From assembly GCA_027451785.1 (NCBI GenBank), contig DAIDIS010000045.1:1-15023 (forward strand): DNA of 15,023 nucleotides, written 5' to 3'. A program made the translations under genes and the position numbers. The stretch is from Acidimicrobiales bacterium (GTDB lineage: Bacteria > Actinomycetota > Acidimicrobiia > Acidimicrobiales > JAKAVM01). Below are positions 1-6,674 of this stretch, one piece after another; within the stretch, counting starts at the first letter, position 1; each line of letters begins with the position of its first letter. The notes beneath the pieces were generated by a model. It was given only the letters and a program-made list of their open reading frames with translations, did no database searches and was not told the origin of the DNA.

Positions 1-166
1 GCAGGAGAGAGGCCATCGCTTCCACATAAGGCCTGGCGGCCAAGATCGCTGCCTGTGCCTTGGAAATGCGGGAGGCGGCAATCAGCTCCATTGCCCTTGT
101 GATCTTCTTGGTTGATTGAATGGATCGGATTCTTTGACGGAGAACCCTTTCCTGGGCGGCTGCCAC
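1..166 (-). CDS. atpG: ATP synthase F1 subunit gamma, N-terminal part (runs off left edge)
   Basis: The gamma subunit is the central rotor shaft of F1; it couples ring rotation in the membrane to catalysis in the alpha3beta3 head. About 55 codons are visible, read from a GTG at 166-164. The translation begins VAAAQERVLRQRIRSIQS and continues through TKKITRAMELIAASR to a piece ending ARPYVEAMASLL. This is the classic gamma N-terminal helix, including the conserved 'I.S...T.KIT.AM..' segment. The start was chosen because it opens the conserved helix and lies 8 bp after the atpA stop, leaving the usual atpA-atpG order. No strong ribosome binding site is visible, so translation may be coupled to atpA. 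The rest of the gene, and probably atpD and atpC, lie outside the window. Confidence 0.95.
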   Translation of the reverse strand, partial: MAAAQERVLRQRIRSIQSTKKITRAMELIAASRISKAQAAILAARPYVEAMASLL

Positions 167-174
167 CTAGGTAC

Positions 175-1704
175 CTACTTCCCCGTTCCTTCGATCGCAC
201 TAAAGCGATCAACGAAGGTGGAAATCGCCTTGTCCAATTCGTTGGCGTCCGGCAACTGCCCGGTCTCCCCCAGCTTGTCCATCAGGCTGGCGTGCTCTGA
301 GTGCATGTAGGTCAACAGCTCCGAGACAAACGCCTTTACATGCGAAACGTCGACATTGTCTACGTAGCCCTTGGAACCTGCATAGACGCTGATCACCTGA
401 TCTTCGACCGGTAGCGGGGAGTTGAGGGACTGCTTGAGAATTTCAGTCAATCGATAACCACGATCGAGCTGGGACTGCGATACCTTGTCGAGCTCGGAAC
501 CGAAGGTTGCGAATGCTTCAAGCTCACGGAACTGGGCGAGGTCCAGCTTCAGGGTCCCCGAGACCGAGCGCATAGCCTTGACCTGGGCGGCTCCACCAAC
601 TCGGGAAACCGAGATACCCACGTTGATTGCGGGCCTAACGCCGGAGTTGAACAGGTCGCTGTCCAGATATATCTGGCCGTCTGTGATCGAGATCACGTTT
701 GTCGGAATATAGGCGGAAACGTCGCCTGCCTTGGTCTCGATGATCGGAAGTGCAGTCAACGAGCCTCCACCGAGCTTGTCCGAAAGCTTTGCCGCACGTT
801 CCAACAAGCGGCCGTGGAGATAGAAGACGTCACCGGGATAAGCCTCGCGACCTGGTGGGCGACGCAAGAGAAGGGAGAGCTGACGGTAAGCCTCGGCCTG
901 CTTGGATAGGTCATCGTAGACAATGAGGGCATGCTCACCGTTCTCCATCCAGTGCTGGCCCATGGCGCATCCAGCGTATGGAGCCAGGTACTTGAGAGGT
1001 GCGGGCTCTGAGGCCGAAGCAAGAACGACAACCGTGTACTCAAGGGCCCCATGGTCCGCGAGGGTCGCCACGGTGTTGGCAACGGTCGAGCCCTTCTGGC
1101 CGATGGCGACGTAGATGCACTTCACACCCTTGCCACGCTGGTTGATGATGGTGTCGATTGCGACCGTGGTCTTTCCGGTCTTGCGGTCACCAATGATCAG
1201 CTCTCGCTGTCCGCGGCCGATTGGAACCATCGTGTCGATAGCCTTGATACCGGTCTGCAGCGGCTCGGACACCGGCTTGCGGGAGACGATACCGGGAGCC
1301 TGAATCTCCAGGCGGCGCTCCACAACGTCAGATATCGGGCCTCGCCCGTCAAGCGGCTGACCCAGTGCGTTCACGACGCGGCCCAACATCCCGTTGCCGA
1401 CCGGCACAGAGAGGATCTGCCCGGTCGCACGGACGATCTGTCCTTCTTCCAGGCTTTCGGCCTCGCCGAGGATAACGGCCCCGATATGGTCTTCCTCCAA
1501 GTTCAAGGCGAGGCCGGTCTCTCCGCCCTCGAACTCGAGGATCTCGTTCACGCCGACAGTAGGTAGACCGGAGATCCGGGCAATGCCGTCGCCGACCTCC
1601 ACGATCCTTCCGACCTGCTCGACCGTGATTCCGGGCGTGAAGTCATCCATGTGCTTCTTGAGCACATCGGTTATCTCTTGAGCGCTGATTGTGAGCTCTG
1701 CCAT
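175..1704 (-). CDS. atpA: ATP synthase F1 subunit alpha
   Basis: This is the non-catalytic nucleotide-binding subunit of the F1 head, which supplies the arginine finger to the beta-subunit active site. The protein is 509 residues. Visible marks are the N-terminal beta-barrel segment (VGRIVEVGDGIARISGLP, about 31-48), the P-loop GDRKTGKT at 172-179, the Walker B-like region ALIVYDDLSKQAEAYR around 259-274, the alpha signature PAINVGISVS at 358-367, and the following R368 as the likely arginine finger. Length is that of most bacterial alpha subunits. From general knowledge, mycobacterial alpha carries a C-terminal extension of some 35 residues; none is present here. The ATG start has a GAGAGG purine run close upstream. 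It follows atpH after an unusually long 162-bp gap and precedes atpG by 8 bp. Confidence 0.98.
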   Translation of the reverse strand: MAELTISAQEITDVLKKHMDDFTPGITVEQVGRIVEVGDGIARISGLPTVGVNEILEFEGGETGLALNLEEDHIGAVILGEAESLEEGQIVRATGQILSVPVGNGMLGRVVNALGQPLDGRGPISDVVERRLEIQAPGIVSRKPVSEPLQTGIKAIDTMVPIGRGQRELIIGDRKTGKTTVAIDTIINQRGKGVKCIYVAIGQKGSTVANTVATLADHGALEYTVVVLASASEPAPLKYLAPYAGCAMGQHWMENGEHALIVYDDLSKQAEAYRQLSLLLRRPPGREAYPGDVFYLHGRLLERAAKLSDKLGGGSLTALPIIETKAGDVSAYIPTNVISITDGQIYLDSDLFNSGVRPAINVGISVSRVGGAAQVKAMRSVSGTLKLDLAQFRELEAFATFGSELDKVSQSQLDRGYRLTEILKQSLNSPLPVEDQVISVYAGSKGYVDNVDVSHVKAFVSELLTYMHSEHASLMDKLGETGQLPDANELDKAISTFVDRFSAIEGTGK

Positions 1705-1866
1705 CTGCCTCTCGCTTACTTTCCTATTTCTCGCTGTTGAACCATCCGGCTGACTTGGGCTGCCATCGGCTTGAATTTCCGATCAGCGACGCCCGAATCG
1801 CCTGAAACTTTGCTGCGGTGCTCGGATTCGGCCCGGCACACTTTTCTCAAATCCTCGGTGGGCGGC
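1705..1866 (-). other. atpH-atpA intergenic region with weak dyads
   Basis: This 162-bp gap is long for an operon whose other F1 junctions are under 10 bp. No convincing gene is seen in it. It holds two short inverted repeats: CCGAATC at 1793-1799 with GATTCGG at 1825-1831 (7 bp, 25-nt loop), and ATCGG at 1765-1769 with CCGAT at 1779-1783 (5 bp, 9-nt loop). Neither is followed by a T-run on the minus strand, so they are not intrinsic terminators. They may mark an RNA processing or stability element, or be chance. Confidence 0.3.
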
Positions 1867-2796
1867 CTAAATGCTCCTCTTCGAGCCGGGCAACATTGAC
1901 CGTCTCGCCATCTCAAGGCGACGGCGAAGGGTTCCGTCTATTACAAGGTCACCGACCCTTACCGACATGCCTCCTATAACTTCCGGATCGAGGATGGTGC
2001 GCAGCTCCACCTCGTGGCCCGTAACGCGTTTCAGGACTTTCCCGAGCCTGAGAGTCTCGTCTTCGTTCAGGTCGATGGCGACCCTGACCTCTCCCACTCT
2101 CCGGTTTCTCTCAAATGCGGCCAGCTCAACCAGCCAGTCGAGGGTTCCAACCAAGTCTCTGGTGCGGCCGACTCTCAACGTGTACTGAGCAAGCCTCACC
2201 GTCACCGGATCAGCCTTGGGGGCAAGGAGGTCGGAGACGATTCGGGTCCTGATAGCCACCGGCACCTGCCAGTCGACCAACGTTGACCGAAGGGGACCGG
2301 AGGATTCCACCAAACGAGCAAACCTGAAAAGCTCGTCCTCGACCTCTCCAAGGCGGCCATTCTCGCTTATTTGGGCGAAAAGGGCGCTTGCGTACCCGTT
2401 CATCCGCTGGCGAGAGGCACTGCGACCGAGAGCCATGTCCTGTTCATCGGACATTGCATCCTGTAAAACTTGGCCCGCGGCGTTGGCGGCCTCAGACGCC
2501 AACTCCTCGGATACCCAGGAGAGATTGGCCATTGCCTCAGAAGCGCGGTCTTCACCAACCACATAGGAGACGAGCATGACTGAGCCGCTTTCCAGCTTGC
2601 CGGTCAACAACTCCTCTATGATCGCTCGCCTGGAGGGACCTGGAATAGCCGGGTCTTCCAATGCCCACTTGAGCTCTTCGGCATCGCTGAGGGTGTCGAC
2701 CAGCGCATCGAGCTCAGCAGCCAGAGAGCTCAAAGAGCCGGTGGCCGCCGACTGCTCGGCGACCGCCTGGACATACCCTTTGATGGACTCGCGCAA
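1867..2796 (-). CDS. atpH: ATP synthase F1 subunit delta with duplicated N-terminal domain
   Basis: Delta sits on top of F1 and anchors the peripheral stalk (subunit b) to alpha. The protein is 309 residues, against about 175-180 in most bacteria. The extra length is an internal duplication. Residues about 8-100 (GYVQAVAEQSAATGSLSSLA...) align almost without gaps to residues about 134-226 (GYASALFAQISENGRLGEVE...), both being the helical N-terminal delta domain. The normal C-terminal domain follows (about 235-309) with GGMSVRVGDLVIDGTLRRRL. Long delta proteins, or delta fused to a b-like part, are known in Actinobacteria; here b and delta are separate genes. The start is TTG at 2796, preceded by a GGGGGAAAG run. 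It lies 8 bp after the atpF stop. Confidence 0.93.
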   Translation of the reverse strand: MRESIKGYVQAVAEQSAATGSLSSLAAELDALVDTLSDAEELKWALEDPAIPGPSRRAIIEELLTGKLESGSVMLVSYVVGEDRASEAMANLSWVSEELASEAANAAGQVLQDAMSDEQDMALGRSASRQRMNGYASALFAQISENGRLGEVEDELFRFARLVESSGPLRSTLVDWQVPVAIRTRIVSDLLAPKADPVTVRLAQYTLRVGRTRDLVGTLDWLVELAAFERNRRVGEVRVAIDLNEDETLRLGKVLKRVTGHEVELRTILDPEVIGGMSVRVGDLVIDGTLRRRLEMARRSMLPGSKRSI

Positions 2797-2804
2797 CTTT
2801 CCCC

Positions 2805-3311
2805 CTAGGCCTTTGCCTCGGCGGCCGCGATGGACCTGTTGATAAGGTCCCGGTGCTTCGACGGGTCGATCTCTGCTTCAATAACCTTGCCGGCGAGCTG
2901 CAATGCAAGCTCGGCTGCCTGTACCTGGAGCTCCTGCTGAGCAACCTGCCTGGCCGTCTCGATATCCGCCTCCGCTTGTGACACGAGACGCTGGTATTCC
3001 GTCTCGGCTTTCACCCTGGACTCAGCCCTGATCTCTTCTGCCATTCGATTGGCTTGCTCCAGAATCGAGCGAGCGTCATCGCGACCTTTTGTAACCGACT
3101 CCTCGTAGCTCGCCTTGGCCTTTTCCATCTCGACCTTGGCCTCGTCGATGACCTTGAGCGACTCAGCAATGTGAGCCTGGCGCTCAGTTATCACCTTGTT
3201 GAGTGGAGGAAGTATCCACTTTCCAATTATGTAGAAGACGATAAGGAACGCGACAAGCTCTACGACGAGCGTGCCGTCCGGTATCAATATGTTGCTGGAA
3301 GCGACGAGCAT
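2805..3311 (-). CDS. atpF: ATP synthase Fo subunit b
   Basis: Subunit b is the peripheral stalk that links the membrane a subunit to delta and alpha. The protein is 168 residues. One membrane segment lies near the N-terminus (about 14-36, VVELVAFLIVFYIIGKWILP). It is followed by a long charged helix rich in Glu, Lys, Ala and Gln, as expected for the coiled-coil stalk, and a C-terminal segment (LQLAGKVIEAEIDPSKHRDL) that contacts delta. The ATG start lies 6 bp after the atpE stop. No good ribosome binding site is visible in the short gap, so translation is probably coupled to atpE. Length and layout are ordinary for the family. Confidence 0.96.
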   Translation of the reverse strand: MLVASSNILIPDGTLVVELVAFLIVFYIIGKWILPPLNKVITERQAHIAESLKVIDEAKVEMEKAKASYEESVTKGRDDARSILEQANRMAEEIRAESRVKAETEYQRLVSQAEADIETARQVAQQELQVQAAELALQLAGKVIEAEIDPSKHRDLINRSIAAAEAKA

Positions 3312-3317
3312 GGTTTG

Positions 3318-3575
3318 TTACTTGCCCAGTACGAACATGAGGAGTACTGCGAAGGCCAGGTTGATGATGTACATGGCCTCAGCAAAGCCGATGGTGAGGA
3401 ACATGATCGGCATCAACTTTCCCTGCAGCTCCGGCTGGCGGGCAACTCCGGAGATTGTCGAGCTACCGGCAAGGCCGTCACCGATGGCCGCACCTGCGGC
3501 ACCACCACCAAGGGCTAGACCGGCGCCGATGAATGCTCCAGCAGTCTTAGTCGCTTGCGCTGCGTCCAATGCCAT
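3318..3575 (-). CDS. atpE: ATP synthase Fo subunit c
   Basis: Subunit c forms the rotating membrane ring that carries protons. The protein is 85 residues and forms a two-helix hairpin. Helix 1 holds the glycine-rich run (GAGLALGGGAAGAAIGDG, about 17-34). The polar loop has the conserved ARQPEL at 45-50. Helix 2 carries the ion-binding carboxylate E66 in GFAEAMYIINLAF. The Gln in helix 1 and Ser-Thr after the Glu that mark sodium-binding rings are absent, so a proton ring is inferred. The ATG at 3575 was chosen because the subunit c homology begins there and an AAAGGAG ribosome binding site lies 13 nt upstream. An in-frame TTG at 3677 would add a basic 34-residue extension and is judged spurious. 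Confidence 0.96.
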   Translation of the reverse strand: MALDAAQATKTAGAFIGAGLALGGGAAGAAIGDGLAGSSTISGVARQPELQGKLMPIMFLTIGFAEAMYIINLAFAVLLMFVLGK

Positions 3576-3791
3576 TGTTGTTTTCTTTCTCCTTTTGATG
3601 GCCAGTAATGGCCCGTTGGTTTTTTTGGAAATGTTGAACTTATTGAAAGTTTTCTTGCCGGGCTTTTTGCTTGGCAATTCCTAACGGTCAATTTCCCGTC
3701 ATGGTGTTTCTTCAGGACCCTTGTTACCTGCGAGCCCAAGTTGCCGCTTGCCCGTCGGGCGGCAACGTTCAGGTTCTTTAGGAAACTCTCC
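3576..3791 (-). promoter_or_regulatory. atpB-atpE intergenic leader with two hairpins and purine-rich ribosome binding site
   Basis: These 216 bp separate atpB from atpE in an otherwise compact operon. A strong dyad lies at 3740-3766 (outer arms GTTGCCGC and GCGGCAAC, 8 bp perfect), starting 25 bp after the atpB stop. It has no T-run downstream on the minus strand, so it is not a plain terminator. A second stem, GGCCA/TGGCC at 3600-3613, sits directly before the AAAAGGAG ribosome binding site (about 3589-3596) and its A-rich spacer. Subunit c is needed in many more copies than other subunits. In E. coli a special leader raises atpE translation; a similar role here is inferred, not shown. Confidence 0.5.
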
Positions 3792-4571
3792 TTAGTGAGC
3801 CTCCTCGTGCTGTGCCATTCCGAACTCGAAGTAGATGATCGTCAGCAGCGAGAAGATGAATGCTTGGATGACGCCAACAGCCATGTCGAAGAGCTTCCAG
3901 CCGACCTCAAACACAAGACCGATCGGCACCCAGAAGGACGTGACCGATGTATGGTCGTTATGAAGGATCAGCGCTCCGATCATGATGAGGATCATCGCAC
4001 CGGCAAACATGTTGCCGAAGAGTCGTAATGCGAGCGTCAAGGGCTTTACAAGCTCCTCGATGAAGTTGAGAGGGAACATGATCTTGTAAGGCTGGAAGTA
4101 GTGCCTTATGTAGCCTTTGAGGCCTCTTGATCTAATCGAAGAGATGTGCACCAGGATGATTACGAAAAATGCCAGGGCAAACGTGAAGTTCACGCTCGCG
4201 CTGGGGGCAGCGAGTTGGCCAATGTCGGAACCGTTGGAAAAAGCCAGGAGATCGACCCAATTCGATATCAAAATGAAAAAGAACAGGGCGACAGCCAAGG
4301 GCACAATCCATGCACCCCTCTCGCCAATGGTTGACGAAACCTGGTTACTTACGGCCTCGATGATGGCTTCGTATGCCACCTGAAGCTTGCTCGGCACCCC
4401 GCTGGTGGCCTTTCGGCTCACAGCCAGCCCCATAACGATTACGATCAGGCCGGCAAGAGCCGTTGACCACACGATATCCAGGCTGATTGTGCCCAGAACA
4501 GGTATGTGGACGTTCTTGTGAGCGTCGATGTTGAGGTTTACGGTAGCCAGTTGAGGCAACAGTTGAAACAC
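3792..4571 (-). CDS. atpB: ATP synthase Fo subunit a
   Basis: Subunit a is the membrane stator that forms the two proton half-channels against the c ring. The protein is 259 residues with several hydrophobic helices. The diagnostic segment PLTLALRLFGNMFAG at about 177-190 carries the essential arginine, R183 here, which corresponds to E. coli R210. The C-terminal helix region (GVIQAFIFSLLTIIYFEFGM) is also typical. The start is GTG at 4571, three bases after the stop of the atpI-like gene, with an AAAGGGAC ribosome binding site inside the end of that gene. Translational coupling with the upstream gene is therefore likely. Length is normal for bacterial subunit a. Confidence 0.97.
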   Translation of the reverse strand: MFQLLPQLATVNLNIDAHKNVHIPVLGTISLDIVWSTALAGLIVIVMGLAVSRKATSGVPSKLQVAYEAIIEAVSNQVSSTIGERGAWIVPLAVALFFFILISNWVDLLAFSNGSDIGQLAAPSASVNFTFALAFFVIILVHISSIRSRGLKGYIRHYFQPYKIMFPLNFIEELVKPLTLALRLFGNMFAGAMILIMIGALILHNDHTSVTSFWVPIGLVFEVGWKLFDMAVGVIQAFIFSLLTIIYFEFGMAQHEEAH

Positions 4572-4574
4572 TTG

Positions 4575-5042
4575 TTAAAGTCCCTTTTCGTGACTCTTGG
4601 TGACGATCGAATTCGTGGTTGAGGGGTTCATTGCAGCGTGTGCCGATGCACTGACCGTGCGAGCAGCGGTTCCAAGCATCACAATTTGAAAAATCACGAG
4701 CCCACCGATGGTTCCAAAGCCCATTTGCGGCACTGCCAGCATCATCACCAGGACTCCCGCAGTCAGTGCGAAAAGCCTAAGCCCCCTAGAACCCATGATC
4801 CTTTTCTTGATCGCCTTGGTGCCAAGATCCAGCTCTGTCGCCCCAAGCGCCGTTGCAATCAAACTCGTAAACATCCACATTCCGTAGCAGACTCCAACGA
4901 CTTCGCCCACGGCAGCCATCGAGTAGCCGAGGTAGAGAGTCGCGCCTGCGGCCACGACACAAAGGACAGATGAGACCAAGAACGCAACGCGCCTAATCCC
5001 GACAACCTCCGCGGCTGTCACAGTCATCGAAGTTCTGCCCAC
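4575..5042 (-). CDS. atpI: AtpI-like ATP synthase accessory membrane protein
   Basis: The protein has 155 residues and about four hydrophobic stretches (near 18-38, 41-62, 88-105 and 108-125), with a Ser/Thr-rich hydrophilic tail. It has the layout of the ATP synthase subunit I family and sits between atpZ and atpB, where AtpI is expected. AtpI-type proteins are reported to help assemble the c ring, and are not part of the working enzyme. Similarity to named homologues is weak by eye; the call rests on topology and position. The start is GTG at 5042 with an AAGGA ribosome binding site five to six bases upstream. An ATG five codons later (5027) is the alternative. It overlaps neither neighbour. 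Confidence 0.75.
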   Translation of the reverse strand: MGRTSMTVTAAEVVGIRRVAFLVSSVLCVVAAGATLYLGYSMAAVGEVVGVCYGMWMFTSLIATALGATELDLGTKAIKKRIMGSRGLRLFALTAGVLVMMLAVPQMGFGTIGGLVIFQIVMLGTAARTVSASAHAAMNPSTTNSIVTKSHEKGL

Positions 5043-5069
5043 TTGATTCCTTAAACCTTCAAAAAATAC

Positions 5070-5291
5070 CTAAAAGTACTTCTTCAGCTCATTAACTACC
5101 GTGGCAATCGAACCTGCCACGCCAAGCCCCAACCCAATCAACATGAAAAGGGGCAAGGTGTTCAAAGAGCGATCAGCTAAGTACCCAATCCCAAGACCCA
5201 GTGCGATCAATACTGCTGTCGTGGTGCCCAAGACGACGAAGGTCCCTAGATCCGGCGCTTCCTTGGACACCGCCAATTTTCGCACTTTCAC
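5070..5291 (-). CDS. atpZ: AtpZ-like small membrane protein (AtpZ/AtpI family)
   Basis: A 73-residue protein with two hydrophobic helices (about 17-37 and 45-66) separated by the short loop DRSLNTLP. The pattern GLGIGYLADRSLNTLPLFML followed by GLGLGVAGS is typical of the AtpZ family, encoded just upstream of atpI/atpB in many bacteria. AtpZ has been linked to Fo assembly and magnesium or calcium handling together with AtpI; that role is taken from the family. The likely start is GTG at 5291. No ribosome binding site is visible before it, and in-frame GTGs at 5285 and 5270 are possible alternatives. It follows the wecA-like gene after 58 bp, which contain a small CGGGA/TCCCG dyad. Confidence 0.8.
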   Translation of the reverse strand: MKVRKLAVSKEAPDLGTFVVLGTTTAVLIALGLGIGYLADRSLNTLPLFMLIGLGLGVAGSIATVVNELKKYF

Positions 5292-5349
5292 GTGGCAGCG
5301 GGCAAAACGAGAGCAAGGACGGGAAATACTCCCGAAACATTGGCCGCGG

Positions 5350-6672
5350 TTATCTCTCCTTGCTGTGCATCCGAGACGACGGCCGGATTACCACACTGCC
5401 CGTATCCACCATCACGAGCAACGGGTCCGGAAGATCGGCAGCTCCCGATACGATCAATCCGCCTTCGCCATCGGAAACGCCACTGGCCTGTACTCCCAGG
5501 TCGCTGCCGGCGACTTGCACAAAACGATCCTCGATAATCGGCACTTCGATCGCCGCAGGCAATTCTTCGTCCTCTTCGTCGACTGCCCCGCTCTTTATGT
5601 CCGGGTGCAACAGGGTGTACAGGAGTATTCCCAGGACTGCTGCGCCGAATGGAATGAACGGGTTGAACGCCTTTGCGTAGAGGGGCACCAATACGAAGGC
5701 CGACAAAAGTGCCGTCCACGTCCAAAGTATGACGACCGACCGTCTTGGTCCATGGCCCAAGCGCAACAGGCGATGGTGAAGATGGTTCTTGTCGGCGCCC
5801 GAAATCCTGGACCGGCTGGCAGTTCGCCTGACGATGGCAAAAACCATGTCGAACATCGGTACGCCCAAAATGAGGAAAGGAATGAACAACGGTGCGAAGA
5901 AGAAATAGGTCGCACCGGGCACGTCTGTAGTCCGCCCCCCAACCACCATGGTCGAAACCGCCATAAGGAGTCCAAGGAACATCGCCCCTGCGTCTCCCAT
6001 AAATATTTTCGCCGGGTTGAAGTTATGGGGCAGGAAACCGACGCAGACACCACACGCTATGGCGGCCACCAGTGGCCCGATGTTGTCTTTTGGAAGGCGA
6101 CCTAGATCGATGAGTCTGACACCGTAGATACAGAATGCTCCGGCCGCTATCGCCATGACCCCGGCAGCTAGCCCATCCAGGCCGTCGATGAAGTTAACCG
6201 CGTTGGCCATCCCCACGACCCAAAGCGCCGTCAGTAAAGGCAACCAGTTCGACGAAAGCACGACAACCCCCGCAAAAGGGATCTTGAAGAAGACCATCGT
6301 CACTCCGAGGAAATACAACATGGATGACGATAGAACCTGTCCCGCCACCTTCGCGGGTGCCGTTACGGGCCGGATATCGTCGAGGAAGCCGACTGCGAAC
6401 ATCACTGCAGCAGCAAGCATCACCCCAAGTGGCTCCGATGAACCTGAAAACACTTGATGGAAGCCGCCCAGTCTGGAGGCGACAACCATGGCAAGCAGGA
6501 ATGCGGCGATCATGGCCACACCCCCACCCATTGCCGTCGGGACTTTGTGAACGTCCCTCTCGCGAGGGACCTTGATCATGCCGATCCGCGTCGCCAACAT
6601 CCTGACGGGAAACGTGATCGCGTAAGTGCCGATCGCAGCTACAGCGAAAACGACCAGGTAGTTGGCGACCAC
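5350..6672 (-). CDS. wecA: WecA/MraY-family undecaprenyl-phosphate glycosyl-1-phosphate transferase
   Basis: An integral membrane enzyme that moves a sugar-1-phosphate (probably GlcNAc-1-P) from a UDP-sugar to undecaprenyl or decaprenyl phosphate, the first step in building cell-wall or surface glycans. The 440-residue protein shows the family motifs in order: DD at 98-99 (GFLDDI), NAVNFIDGLDGLAAG around 157-171, the GDAG motif at 226-229, and the HLHHR histidine motif at 297-301. About ten to eleven membrane segments fit. The last 80 or so residues (from about 363) are hydrophilic, begin with the acidic run DEEDEE, and are not part of the usual core. GTG start, two bases after glyA. A gene of this family lies just before the atp operon in Mycobacterium too. 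The exact sugar cannot be read from sequence. Confidence 0.88.
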   Translation of the reverse strand: MVANYLVVFAVAAIGTYAITFPVRMLATRIGMIKVPRERDVHKVPTAMGGGVAMIAAFLLAMVVASRLGGFHQVFSGSSEPLGVMLAAAVMFAVGFLDDIRPVTAPAKVAGQVLSSSMLYFLGVTMVFFKIPFAGVVVLSSNWLPLLTALWVVGMANAVNFIDGLDGLAAGVMAIAAGAFCIYGVRLIDLGRLPKDNIGPLVAAIACGVCVGFLPHNFNPAKIFMGDAGAMFLGLLMAVSTMVVGGRTTDVPGATYFFFAPLFIPFLILGVPMFDMVFAIVRRTASRSRISGADKNHLHHRLLRLGHGPRRSVVILWTWTALLSAFVLVPLYAKAFNPFIPFGAAVLGILLYTLLHPDIKSGAVDEEDEELPAAIEVPIIEDRFVQVAGSDLGVQASGVSDGEGGLIVSGAADLPDPLLVMVDTGSVVIRPSSRMHSKER

Positions 6673-6674
6673 GG

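Noticed and set aside
1716..1916. Small minus-strand open frame across the atpH end and the atpH-atpA gap
   Set aside because: Overlaps atpH in another frame, has no ribosome binding site and no recognisable composition.
3318..3677. Longer subunit c reading from a TTG at 3677 with a basic 34-residue N-terminal extension
   Set aside because: The extension is Lys-rich, has no family match, begins with a poor TTG start, and covers the atpE ribosome binding site. The ATG at 3575 is far better placed.
3740..3766. Hairpin after atpB as an intrinsic terminator
   Set aside because: No T-run follows on the minus strand, and termination here would cut off the rest of an essential operon.
5101..6105. 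334-residue open frame on the plus strand, opposite atpZ and wecA
   Set aside because: It is antisense to two well-supported genes and its translation is rich in Arg, His and Pro without any domain-like pattern.
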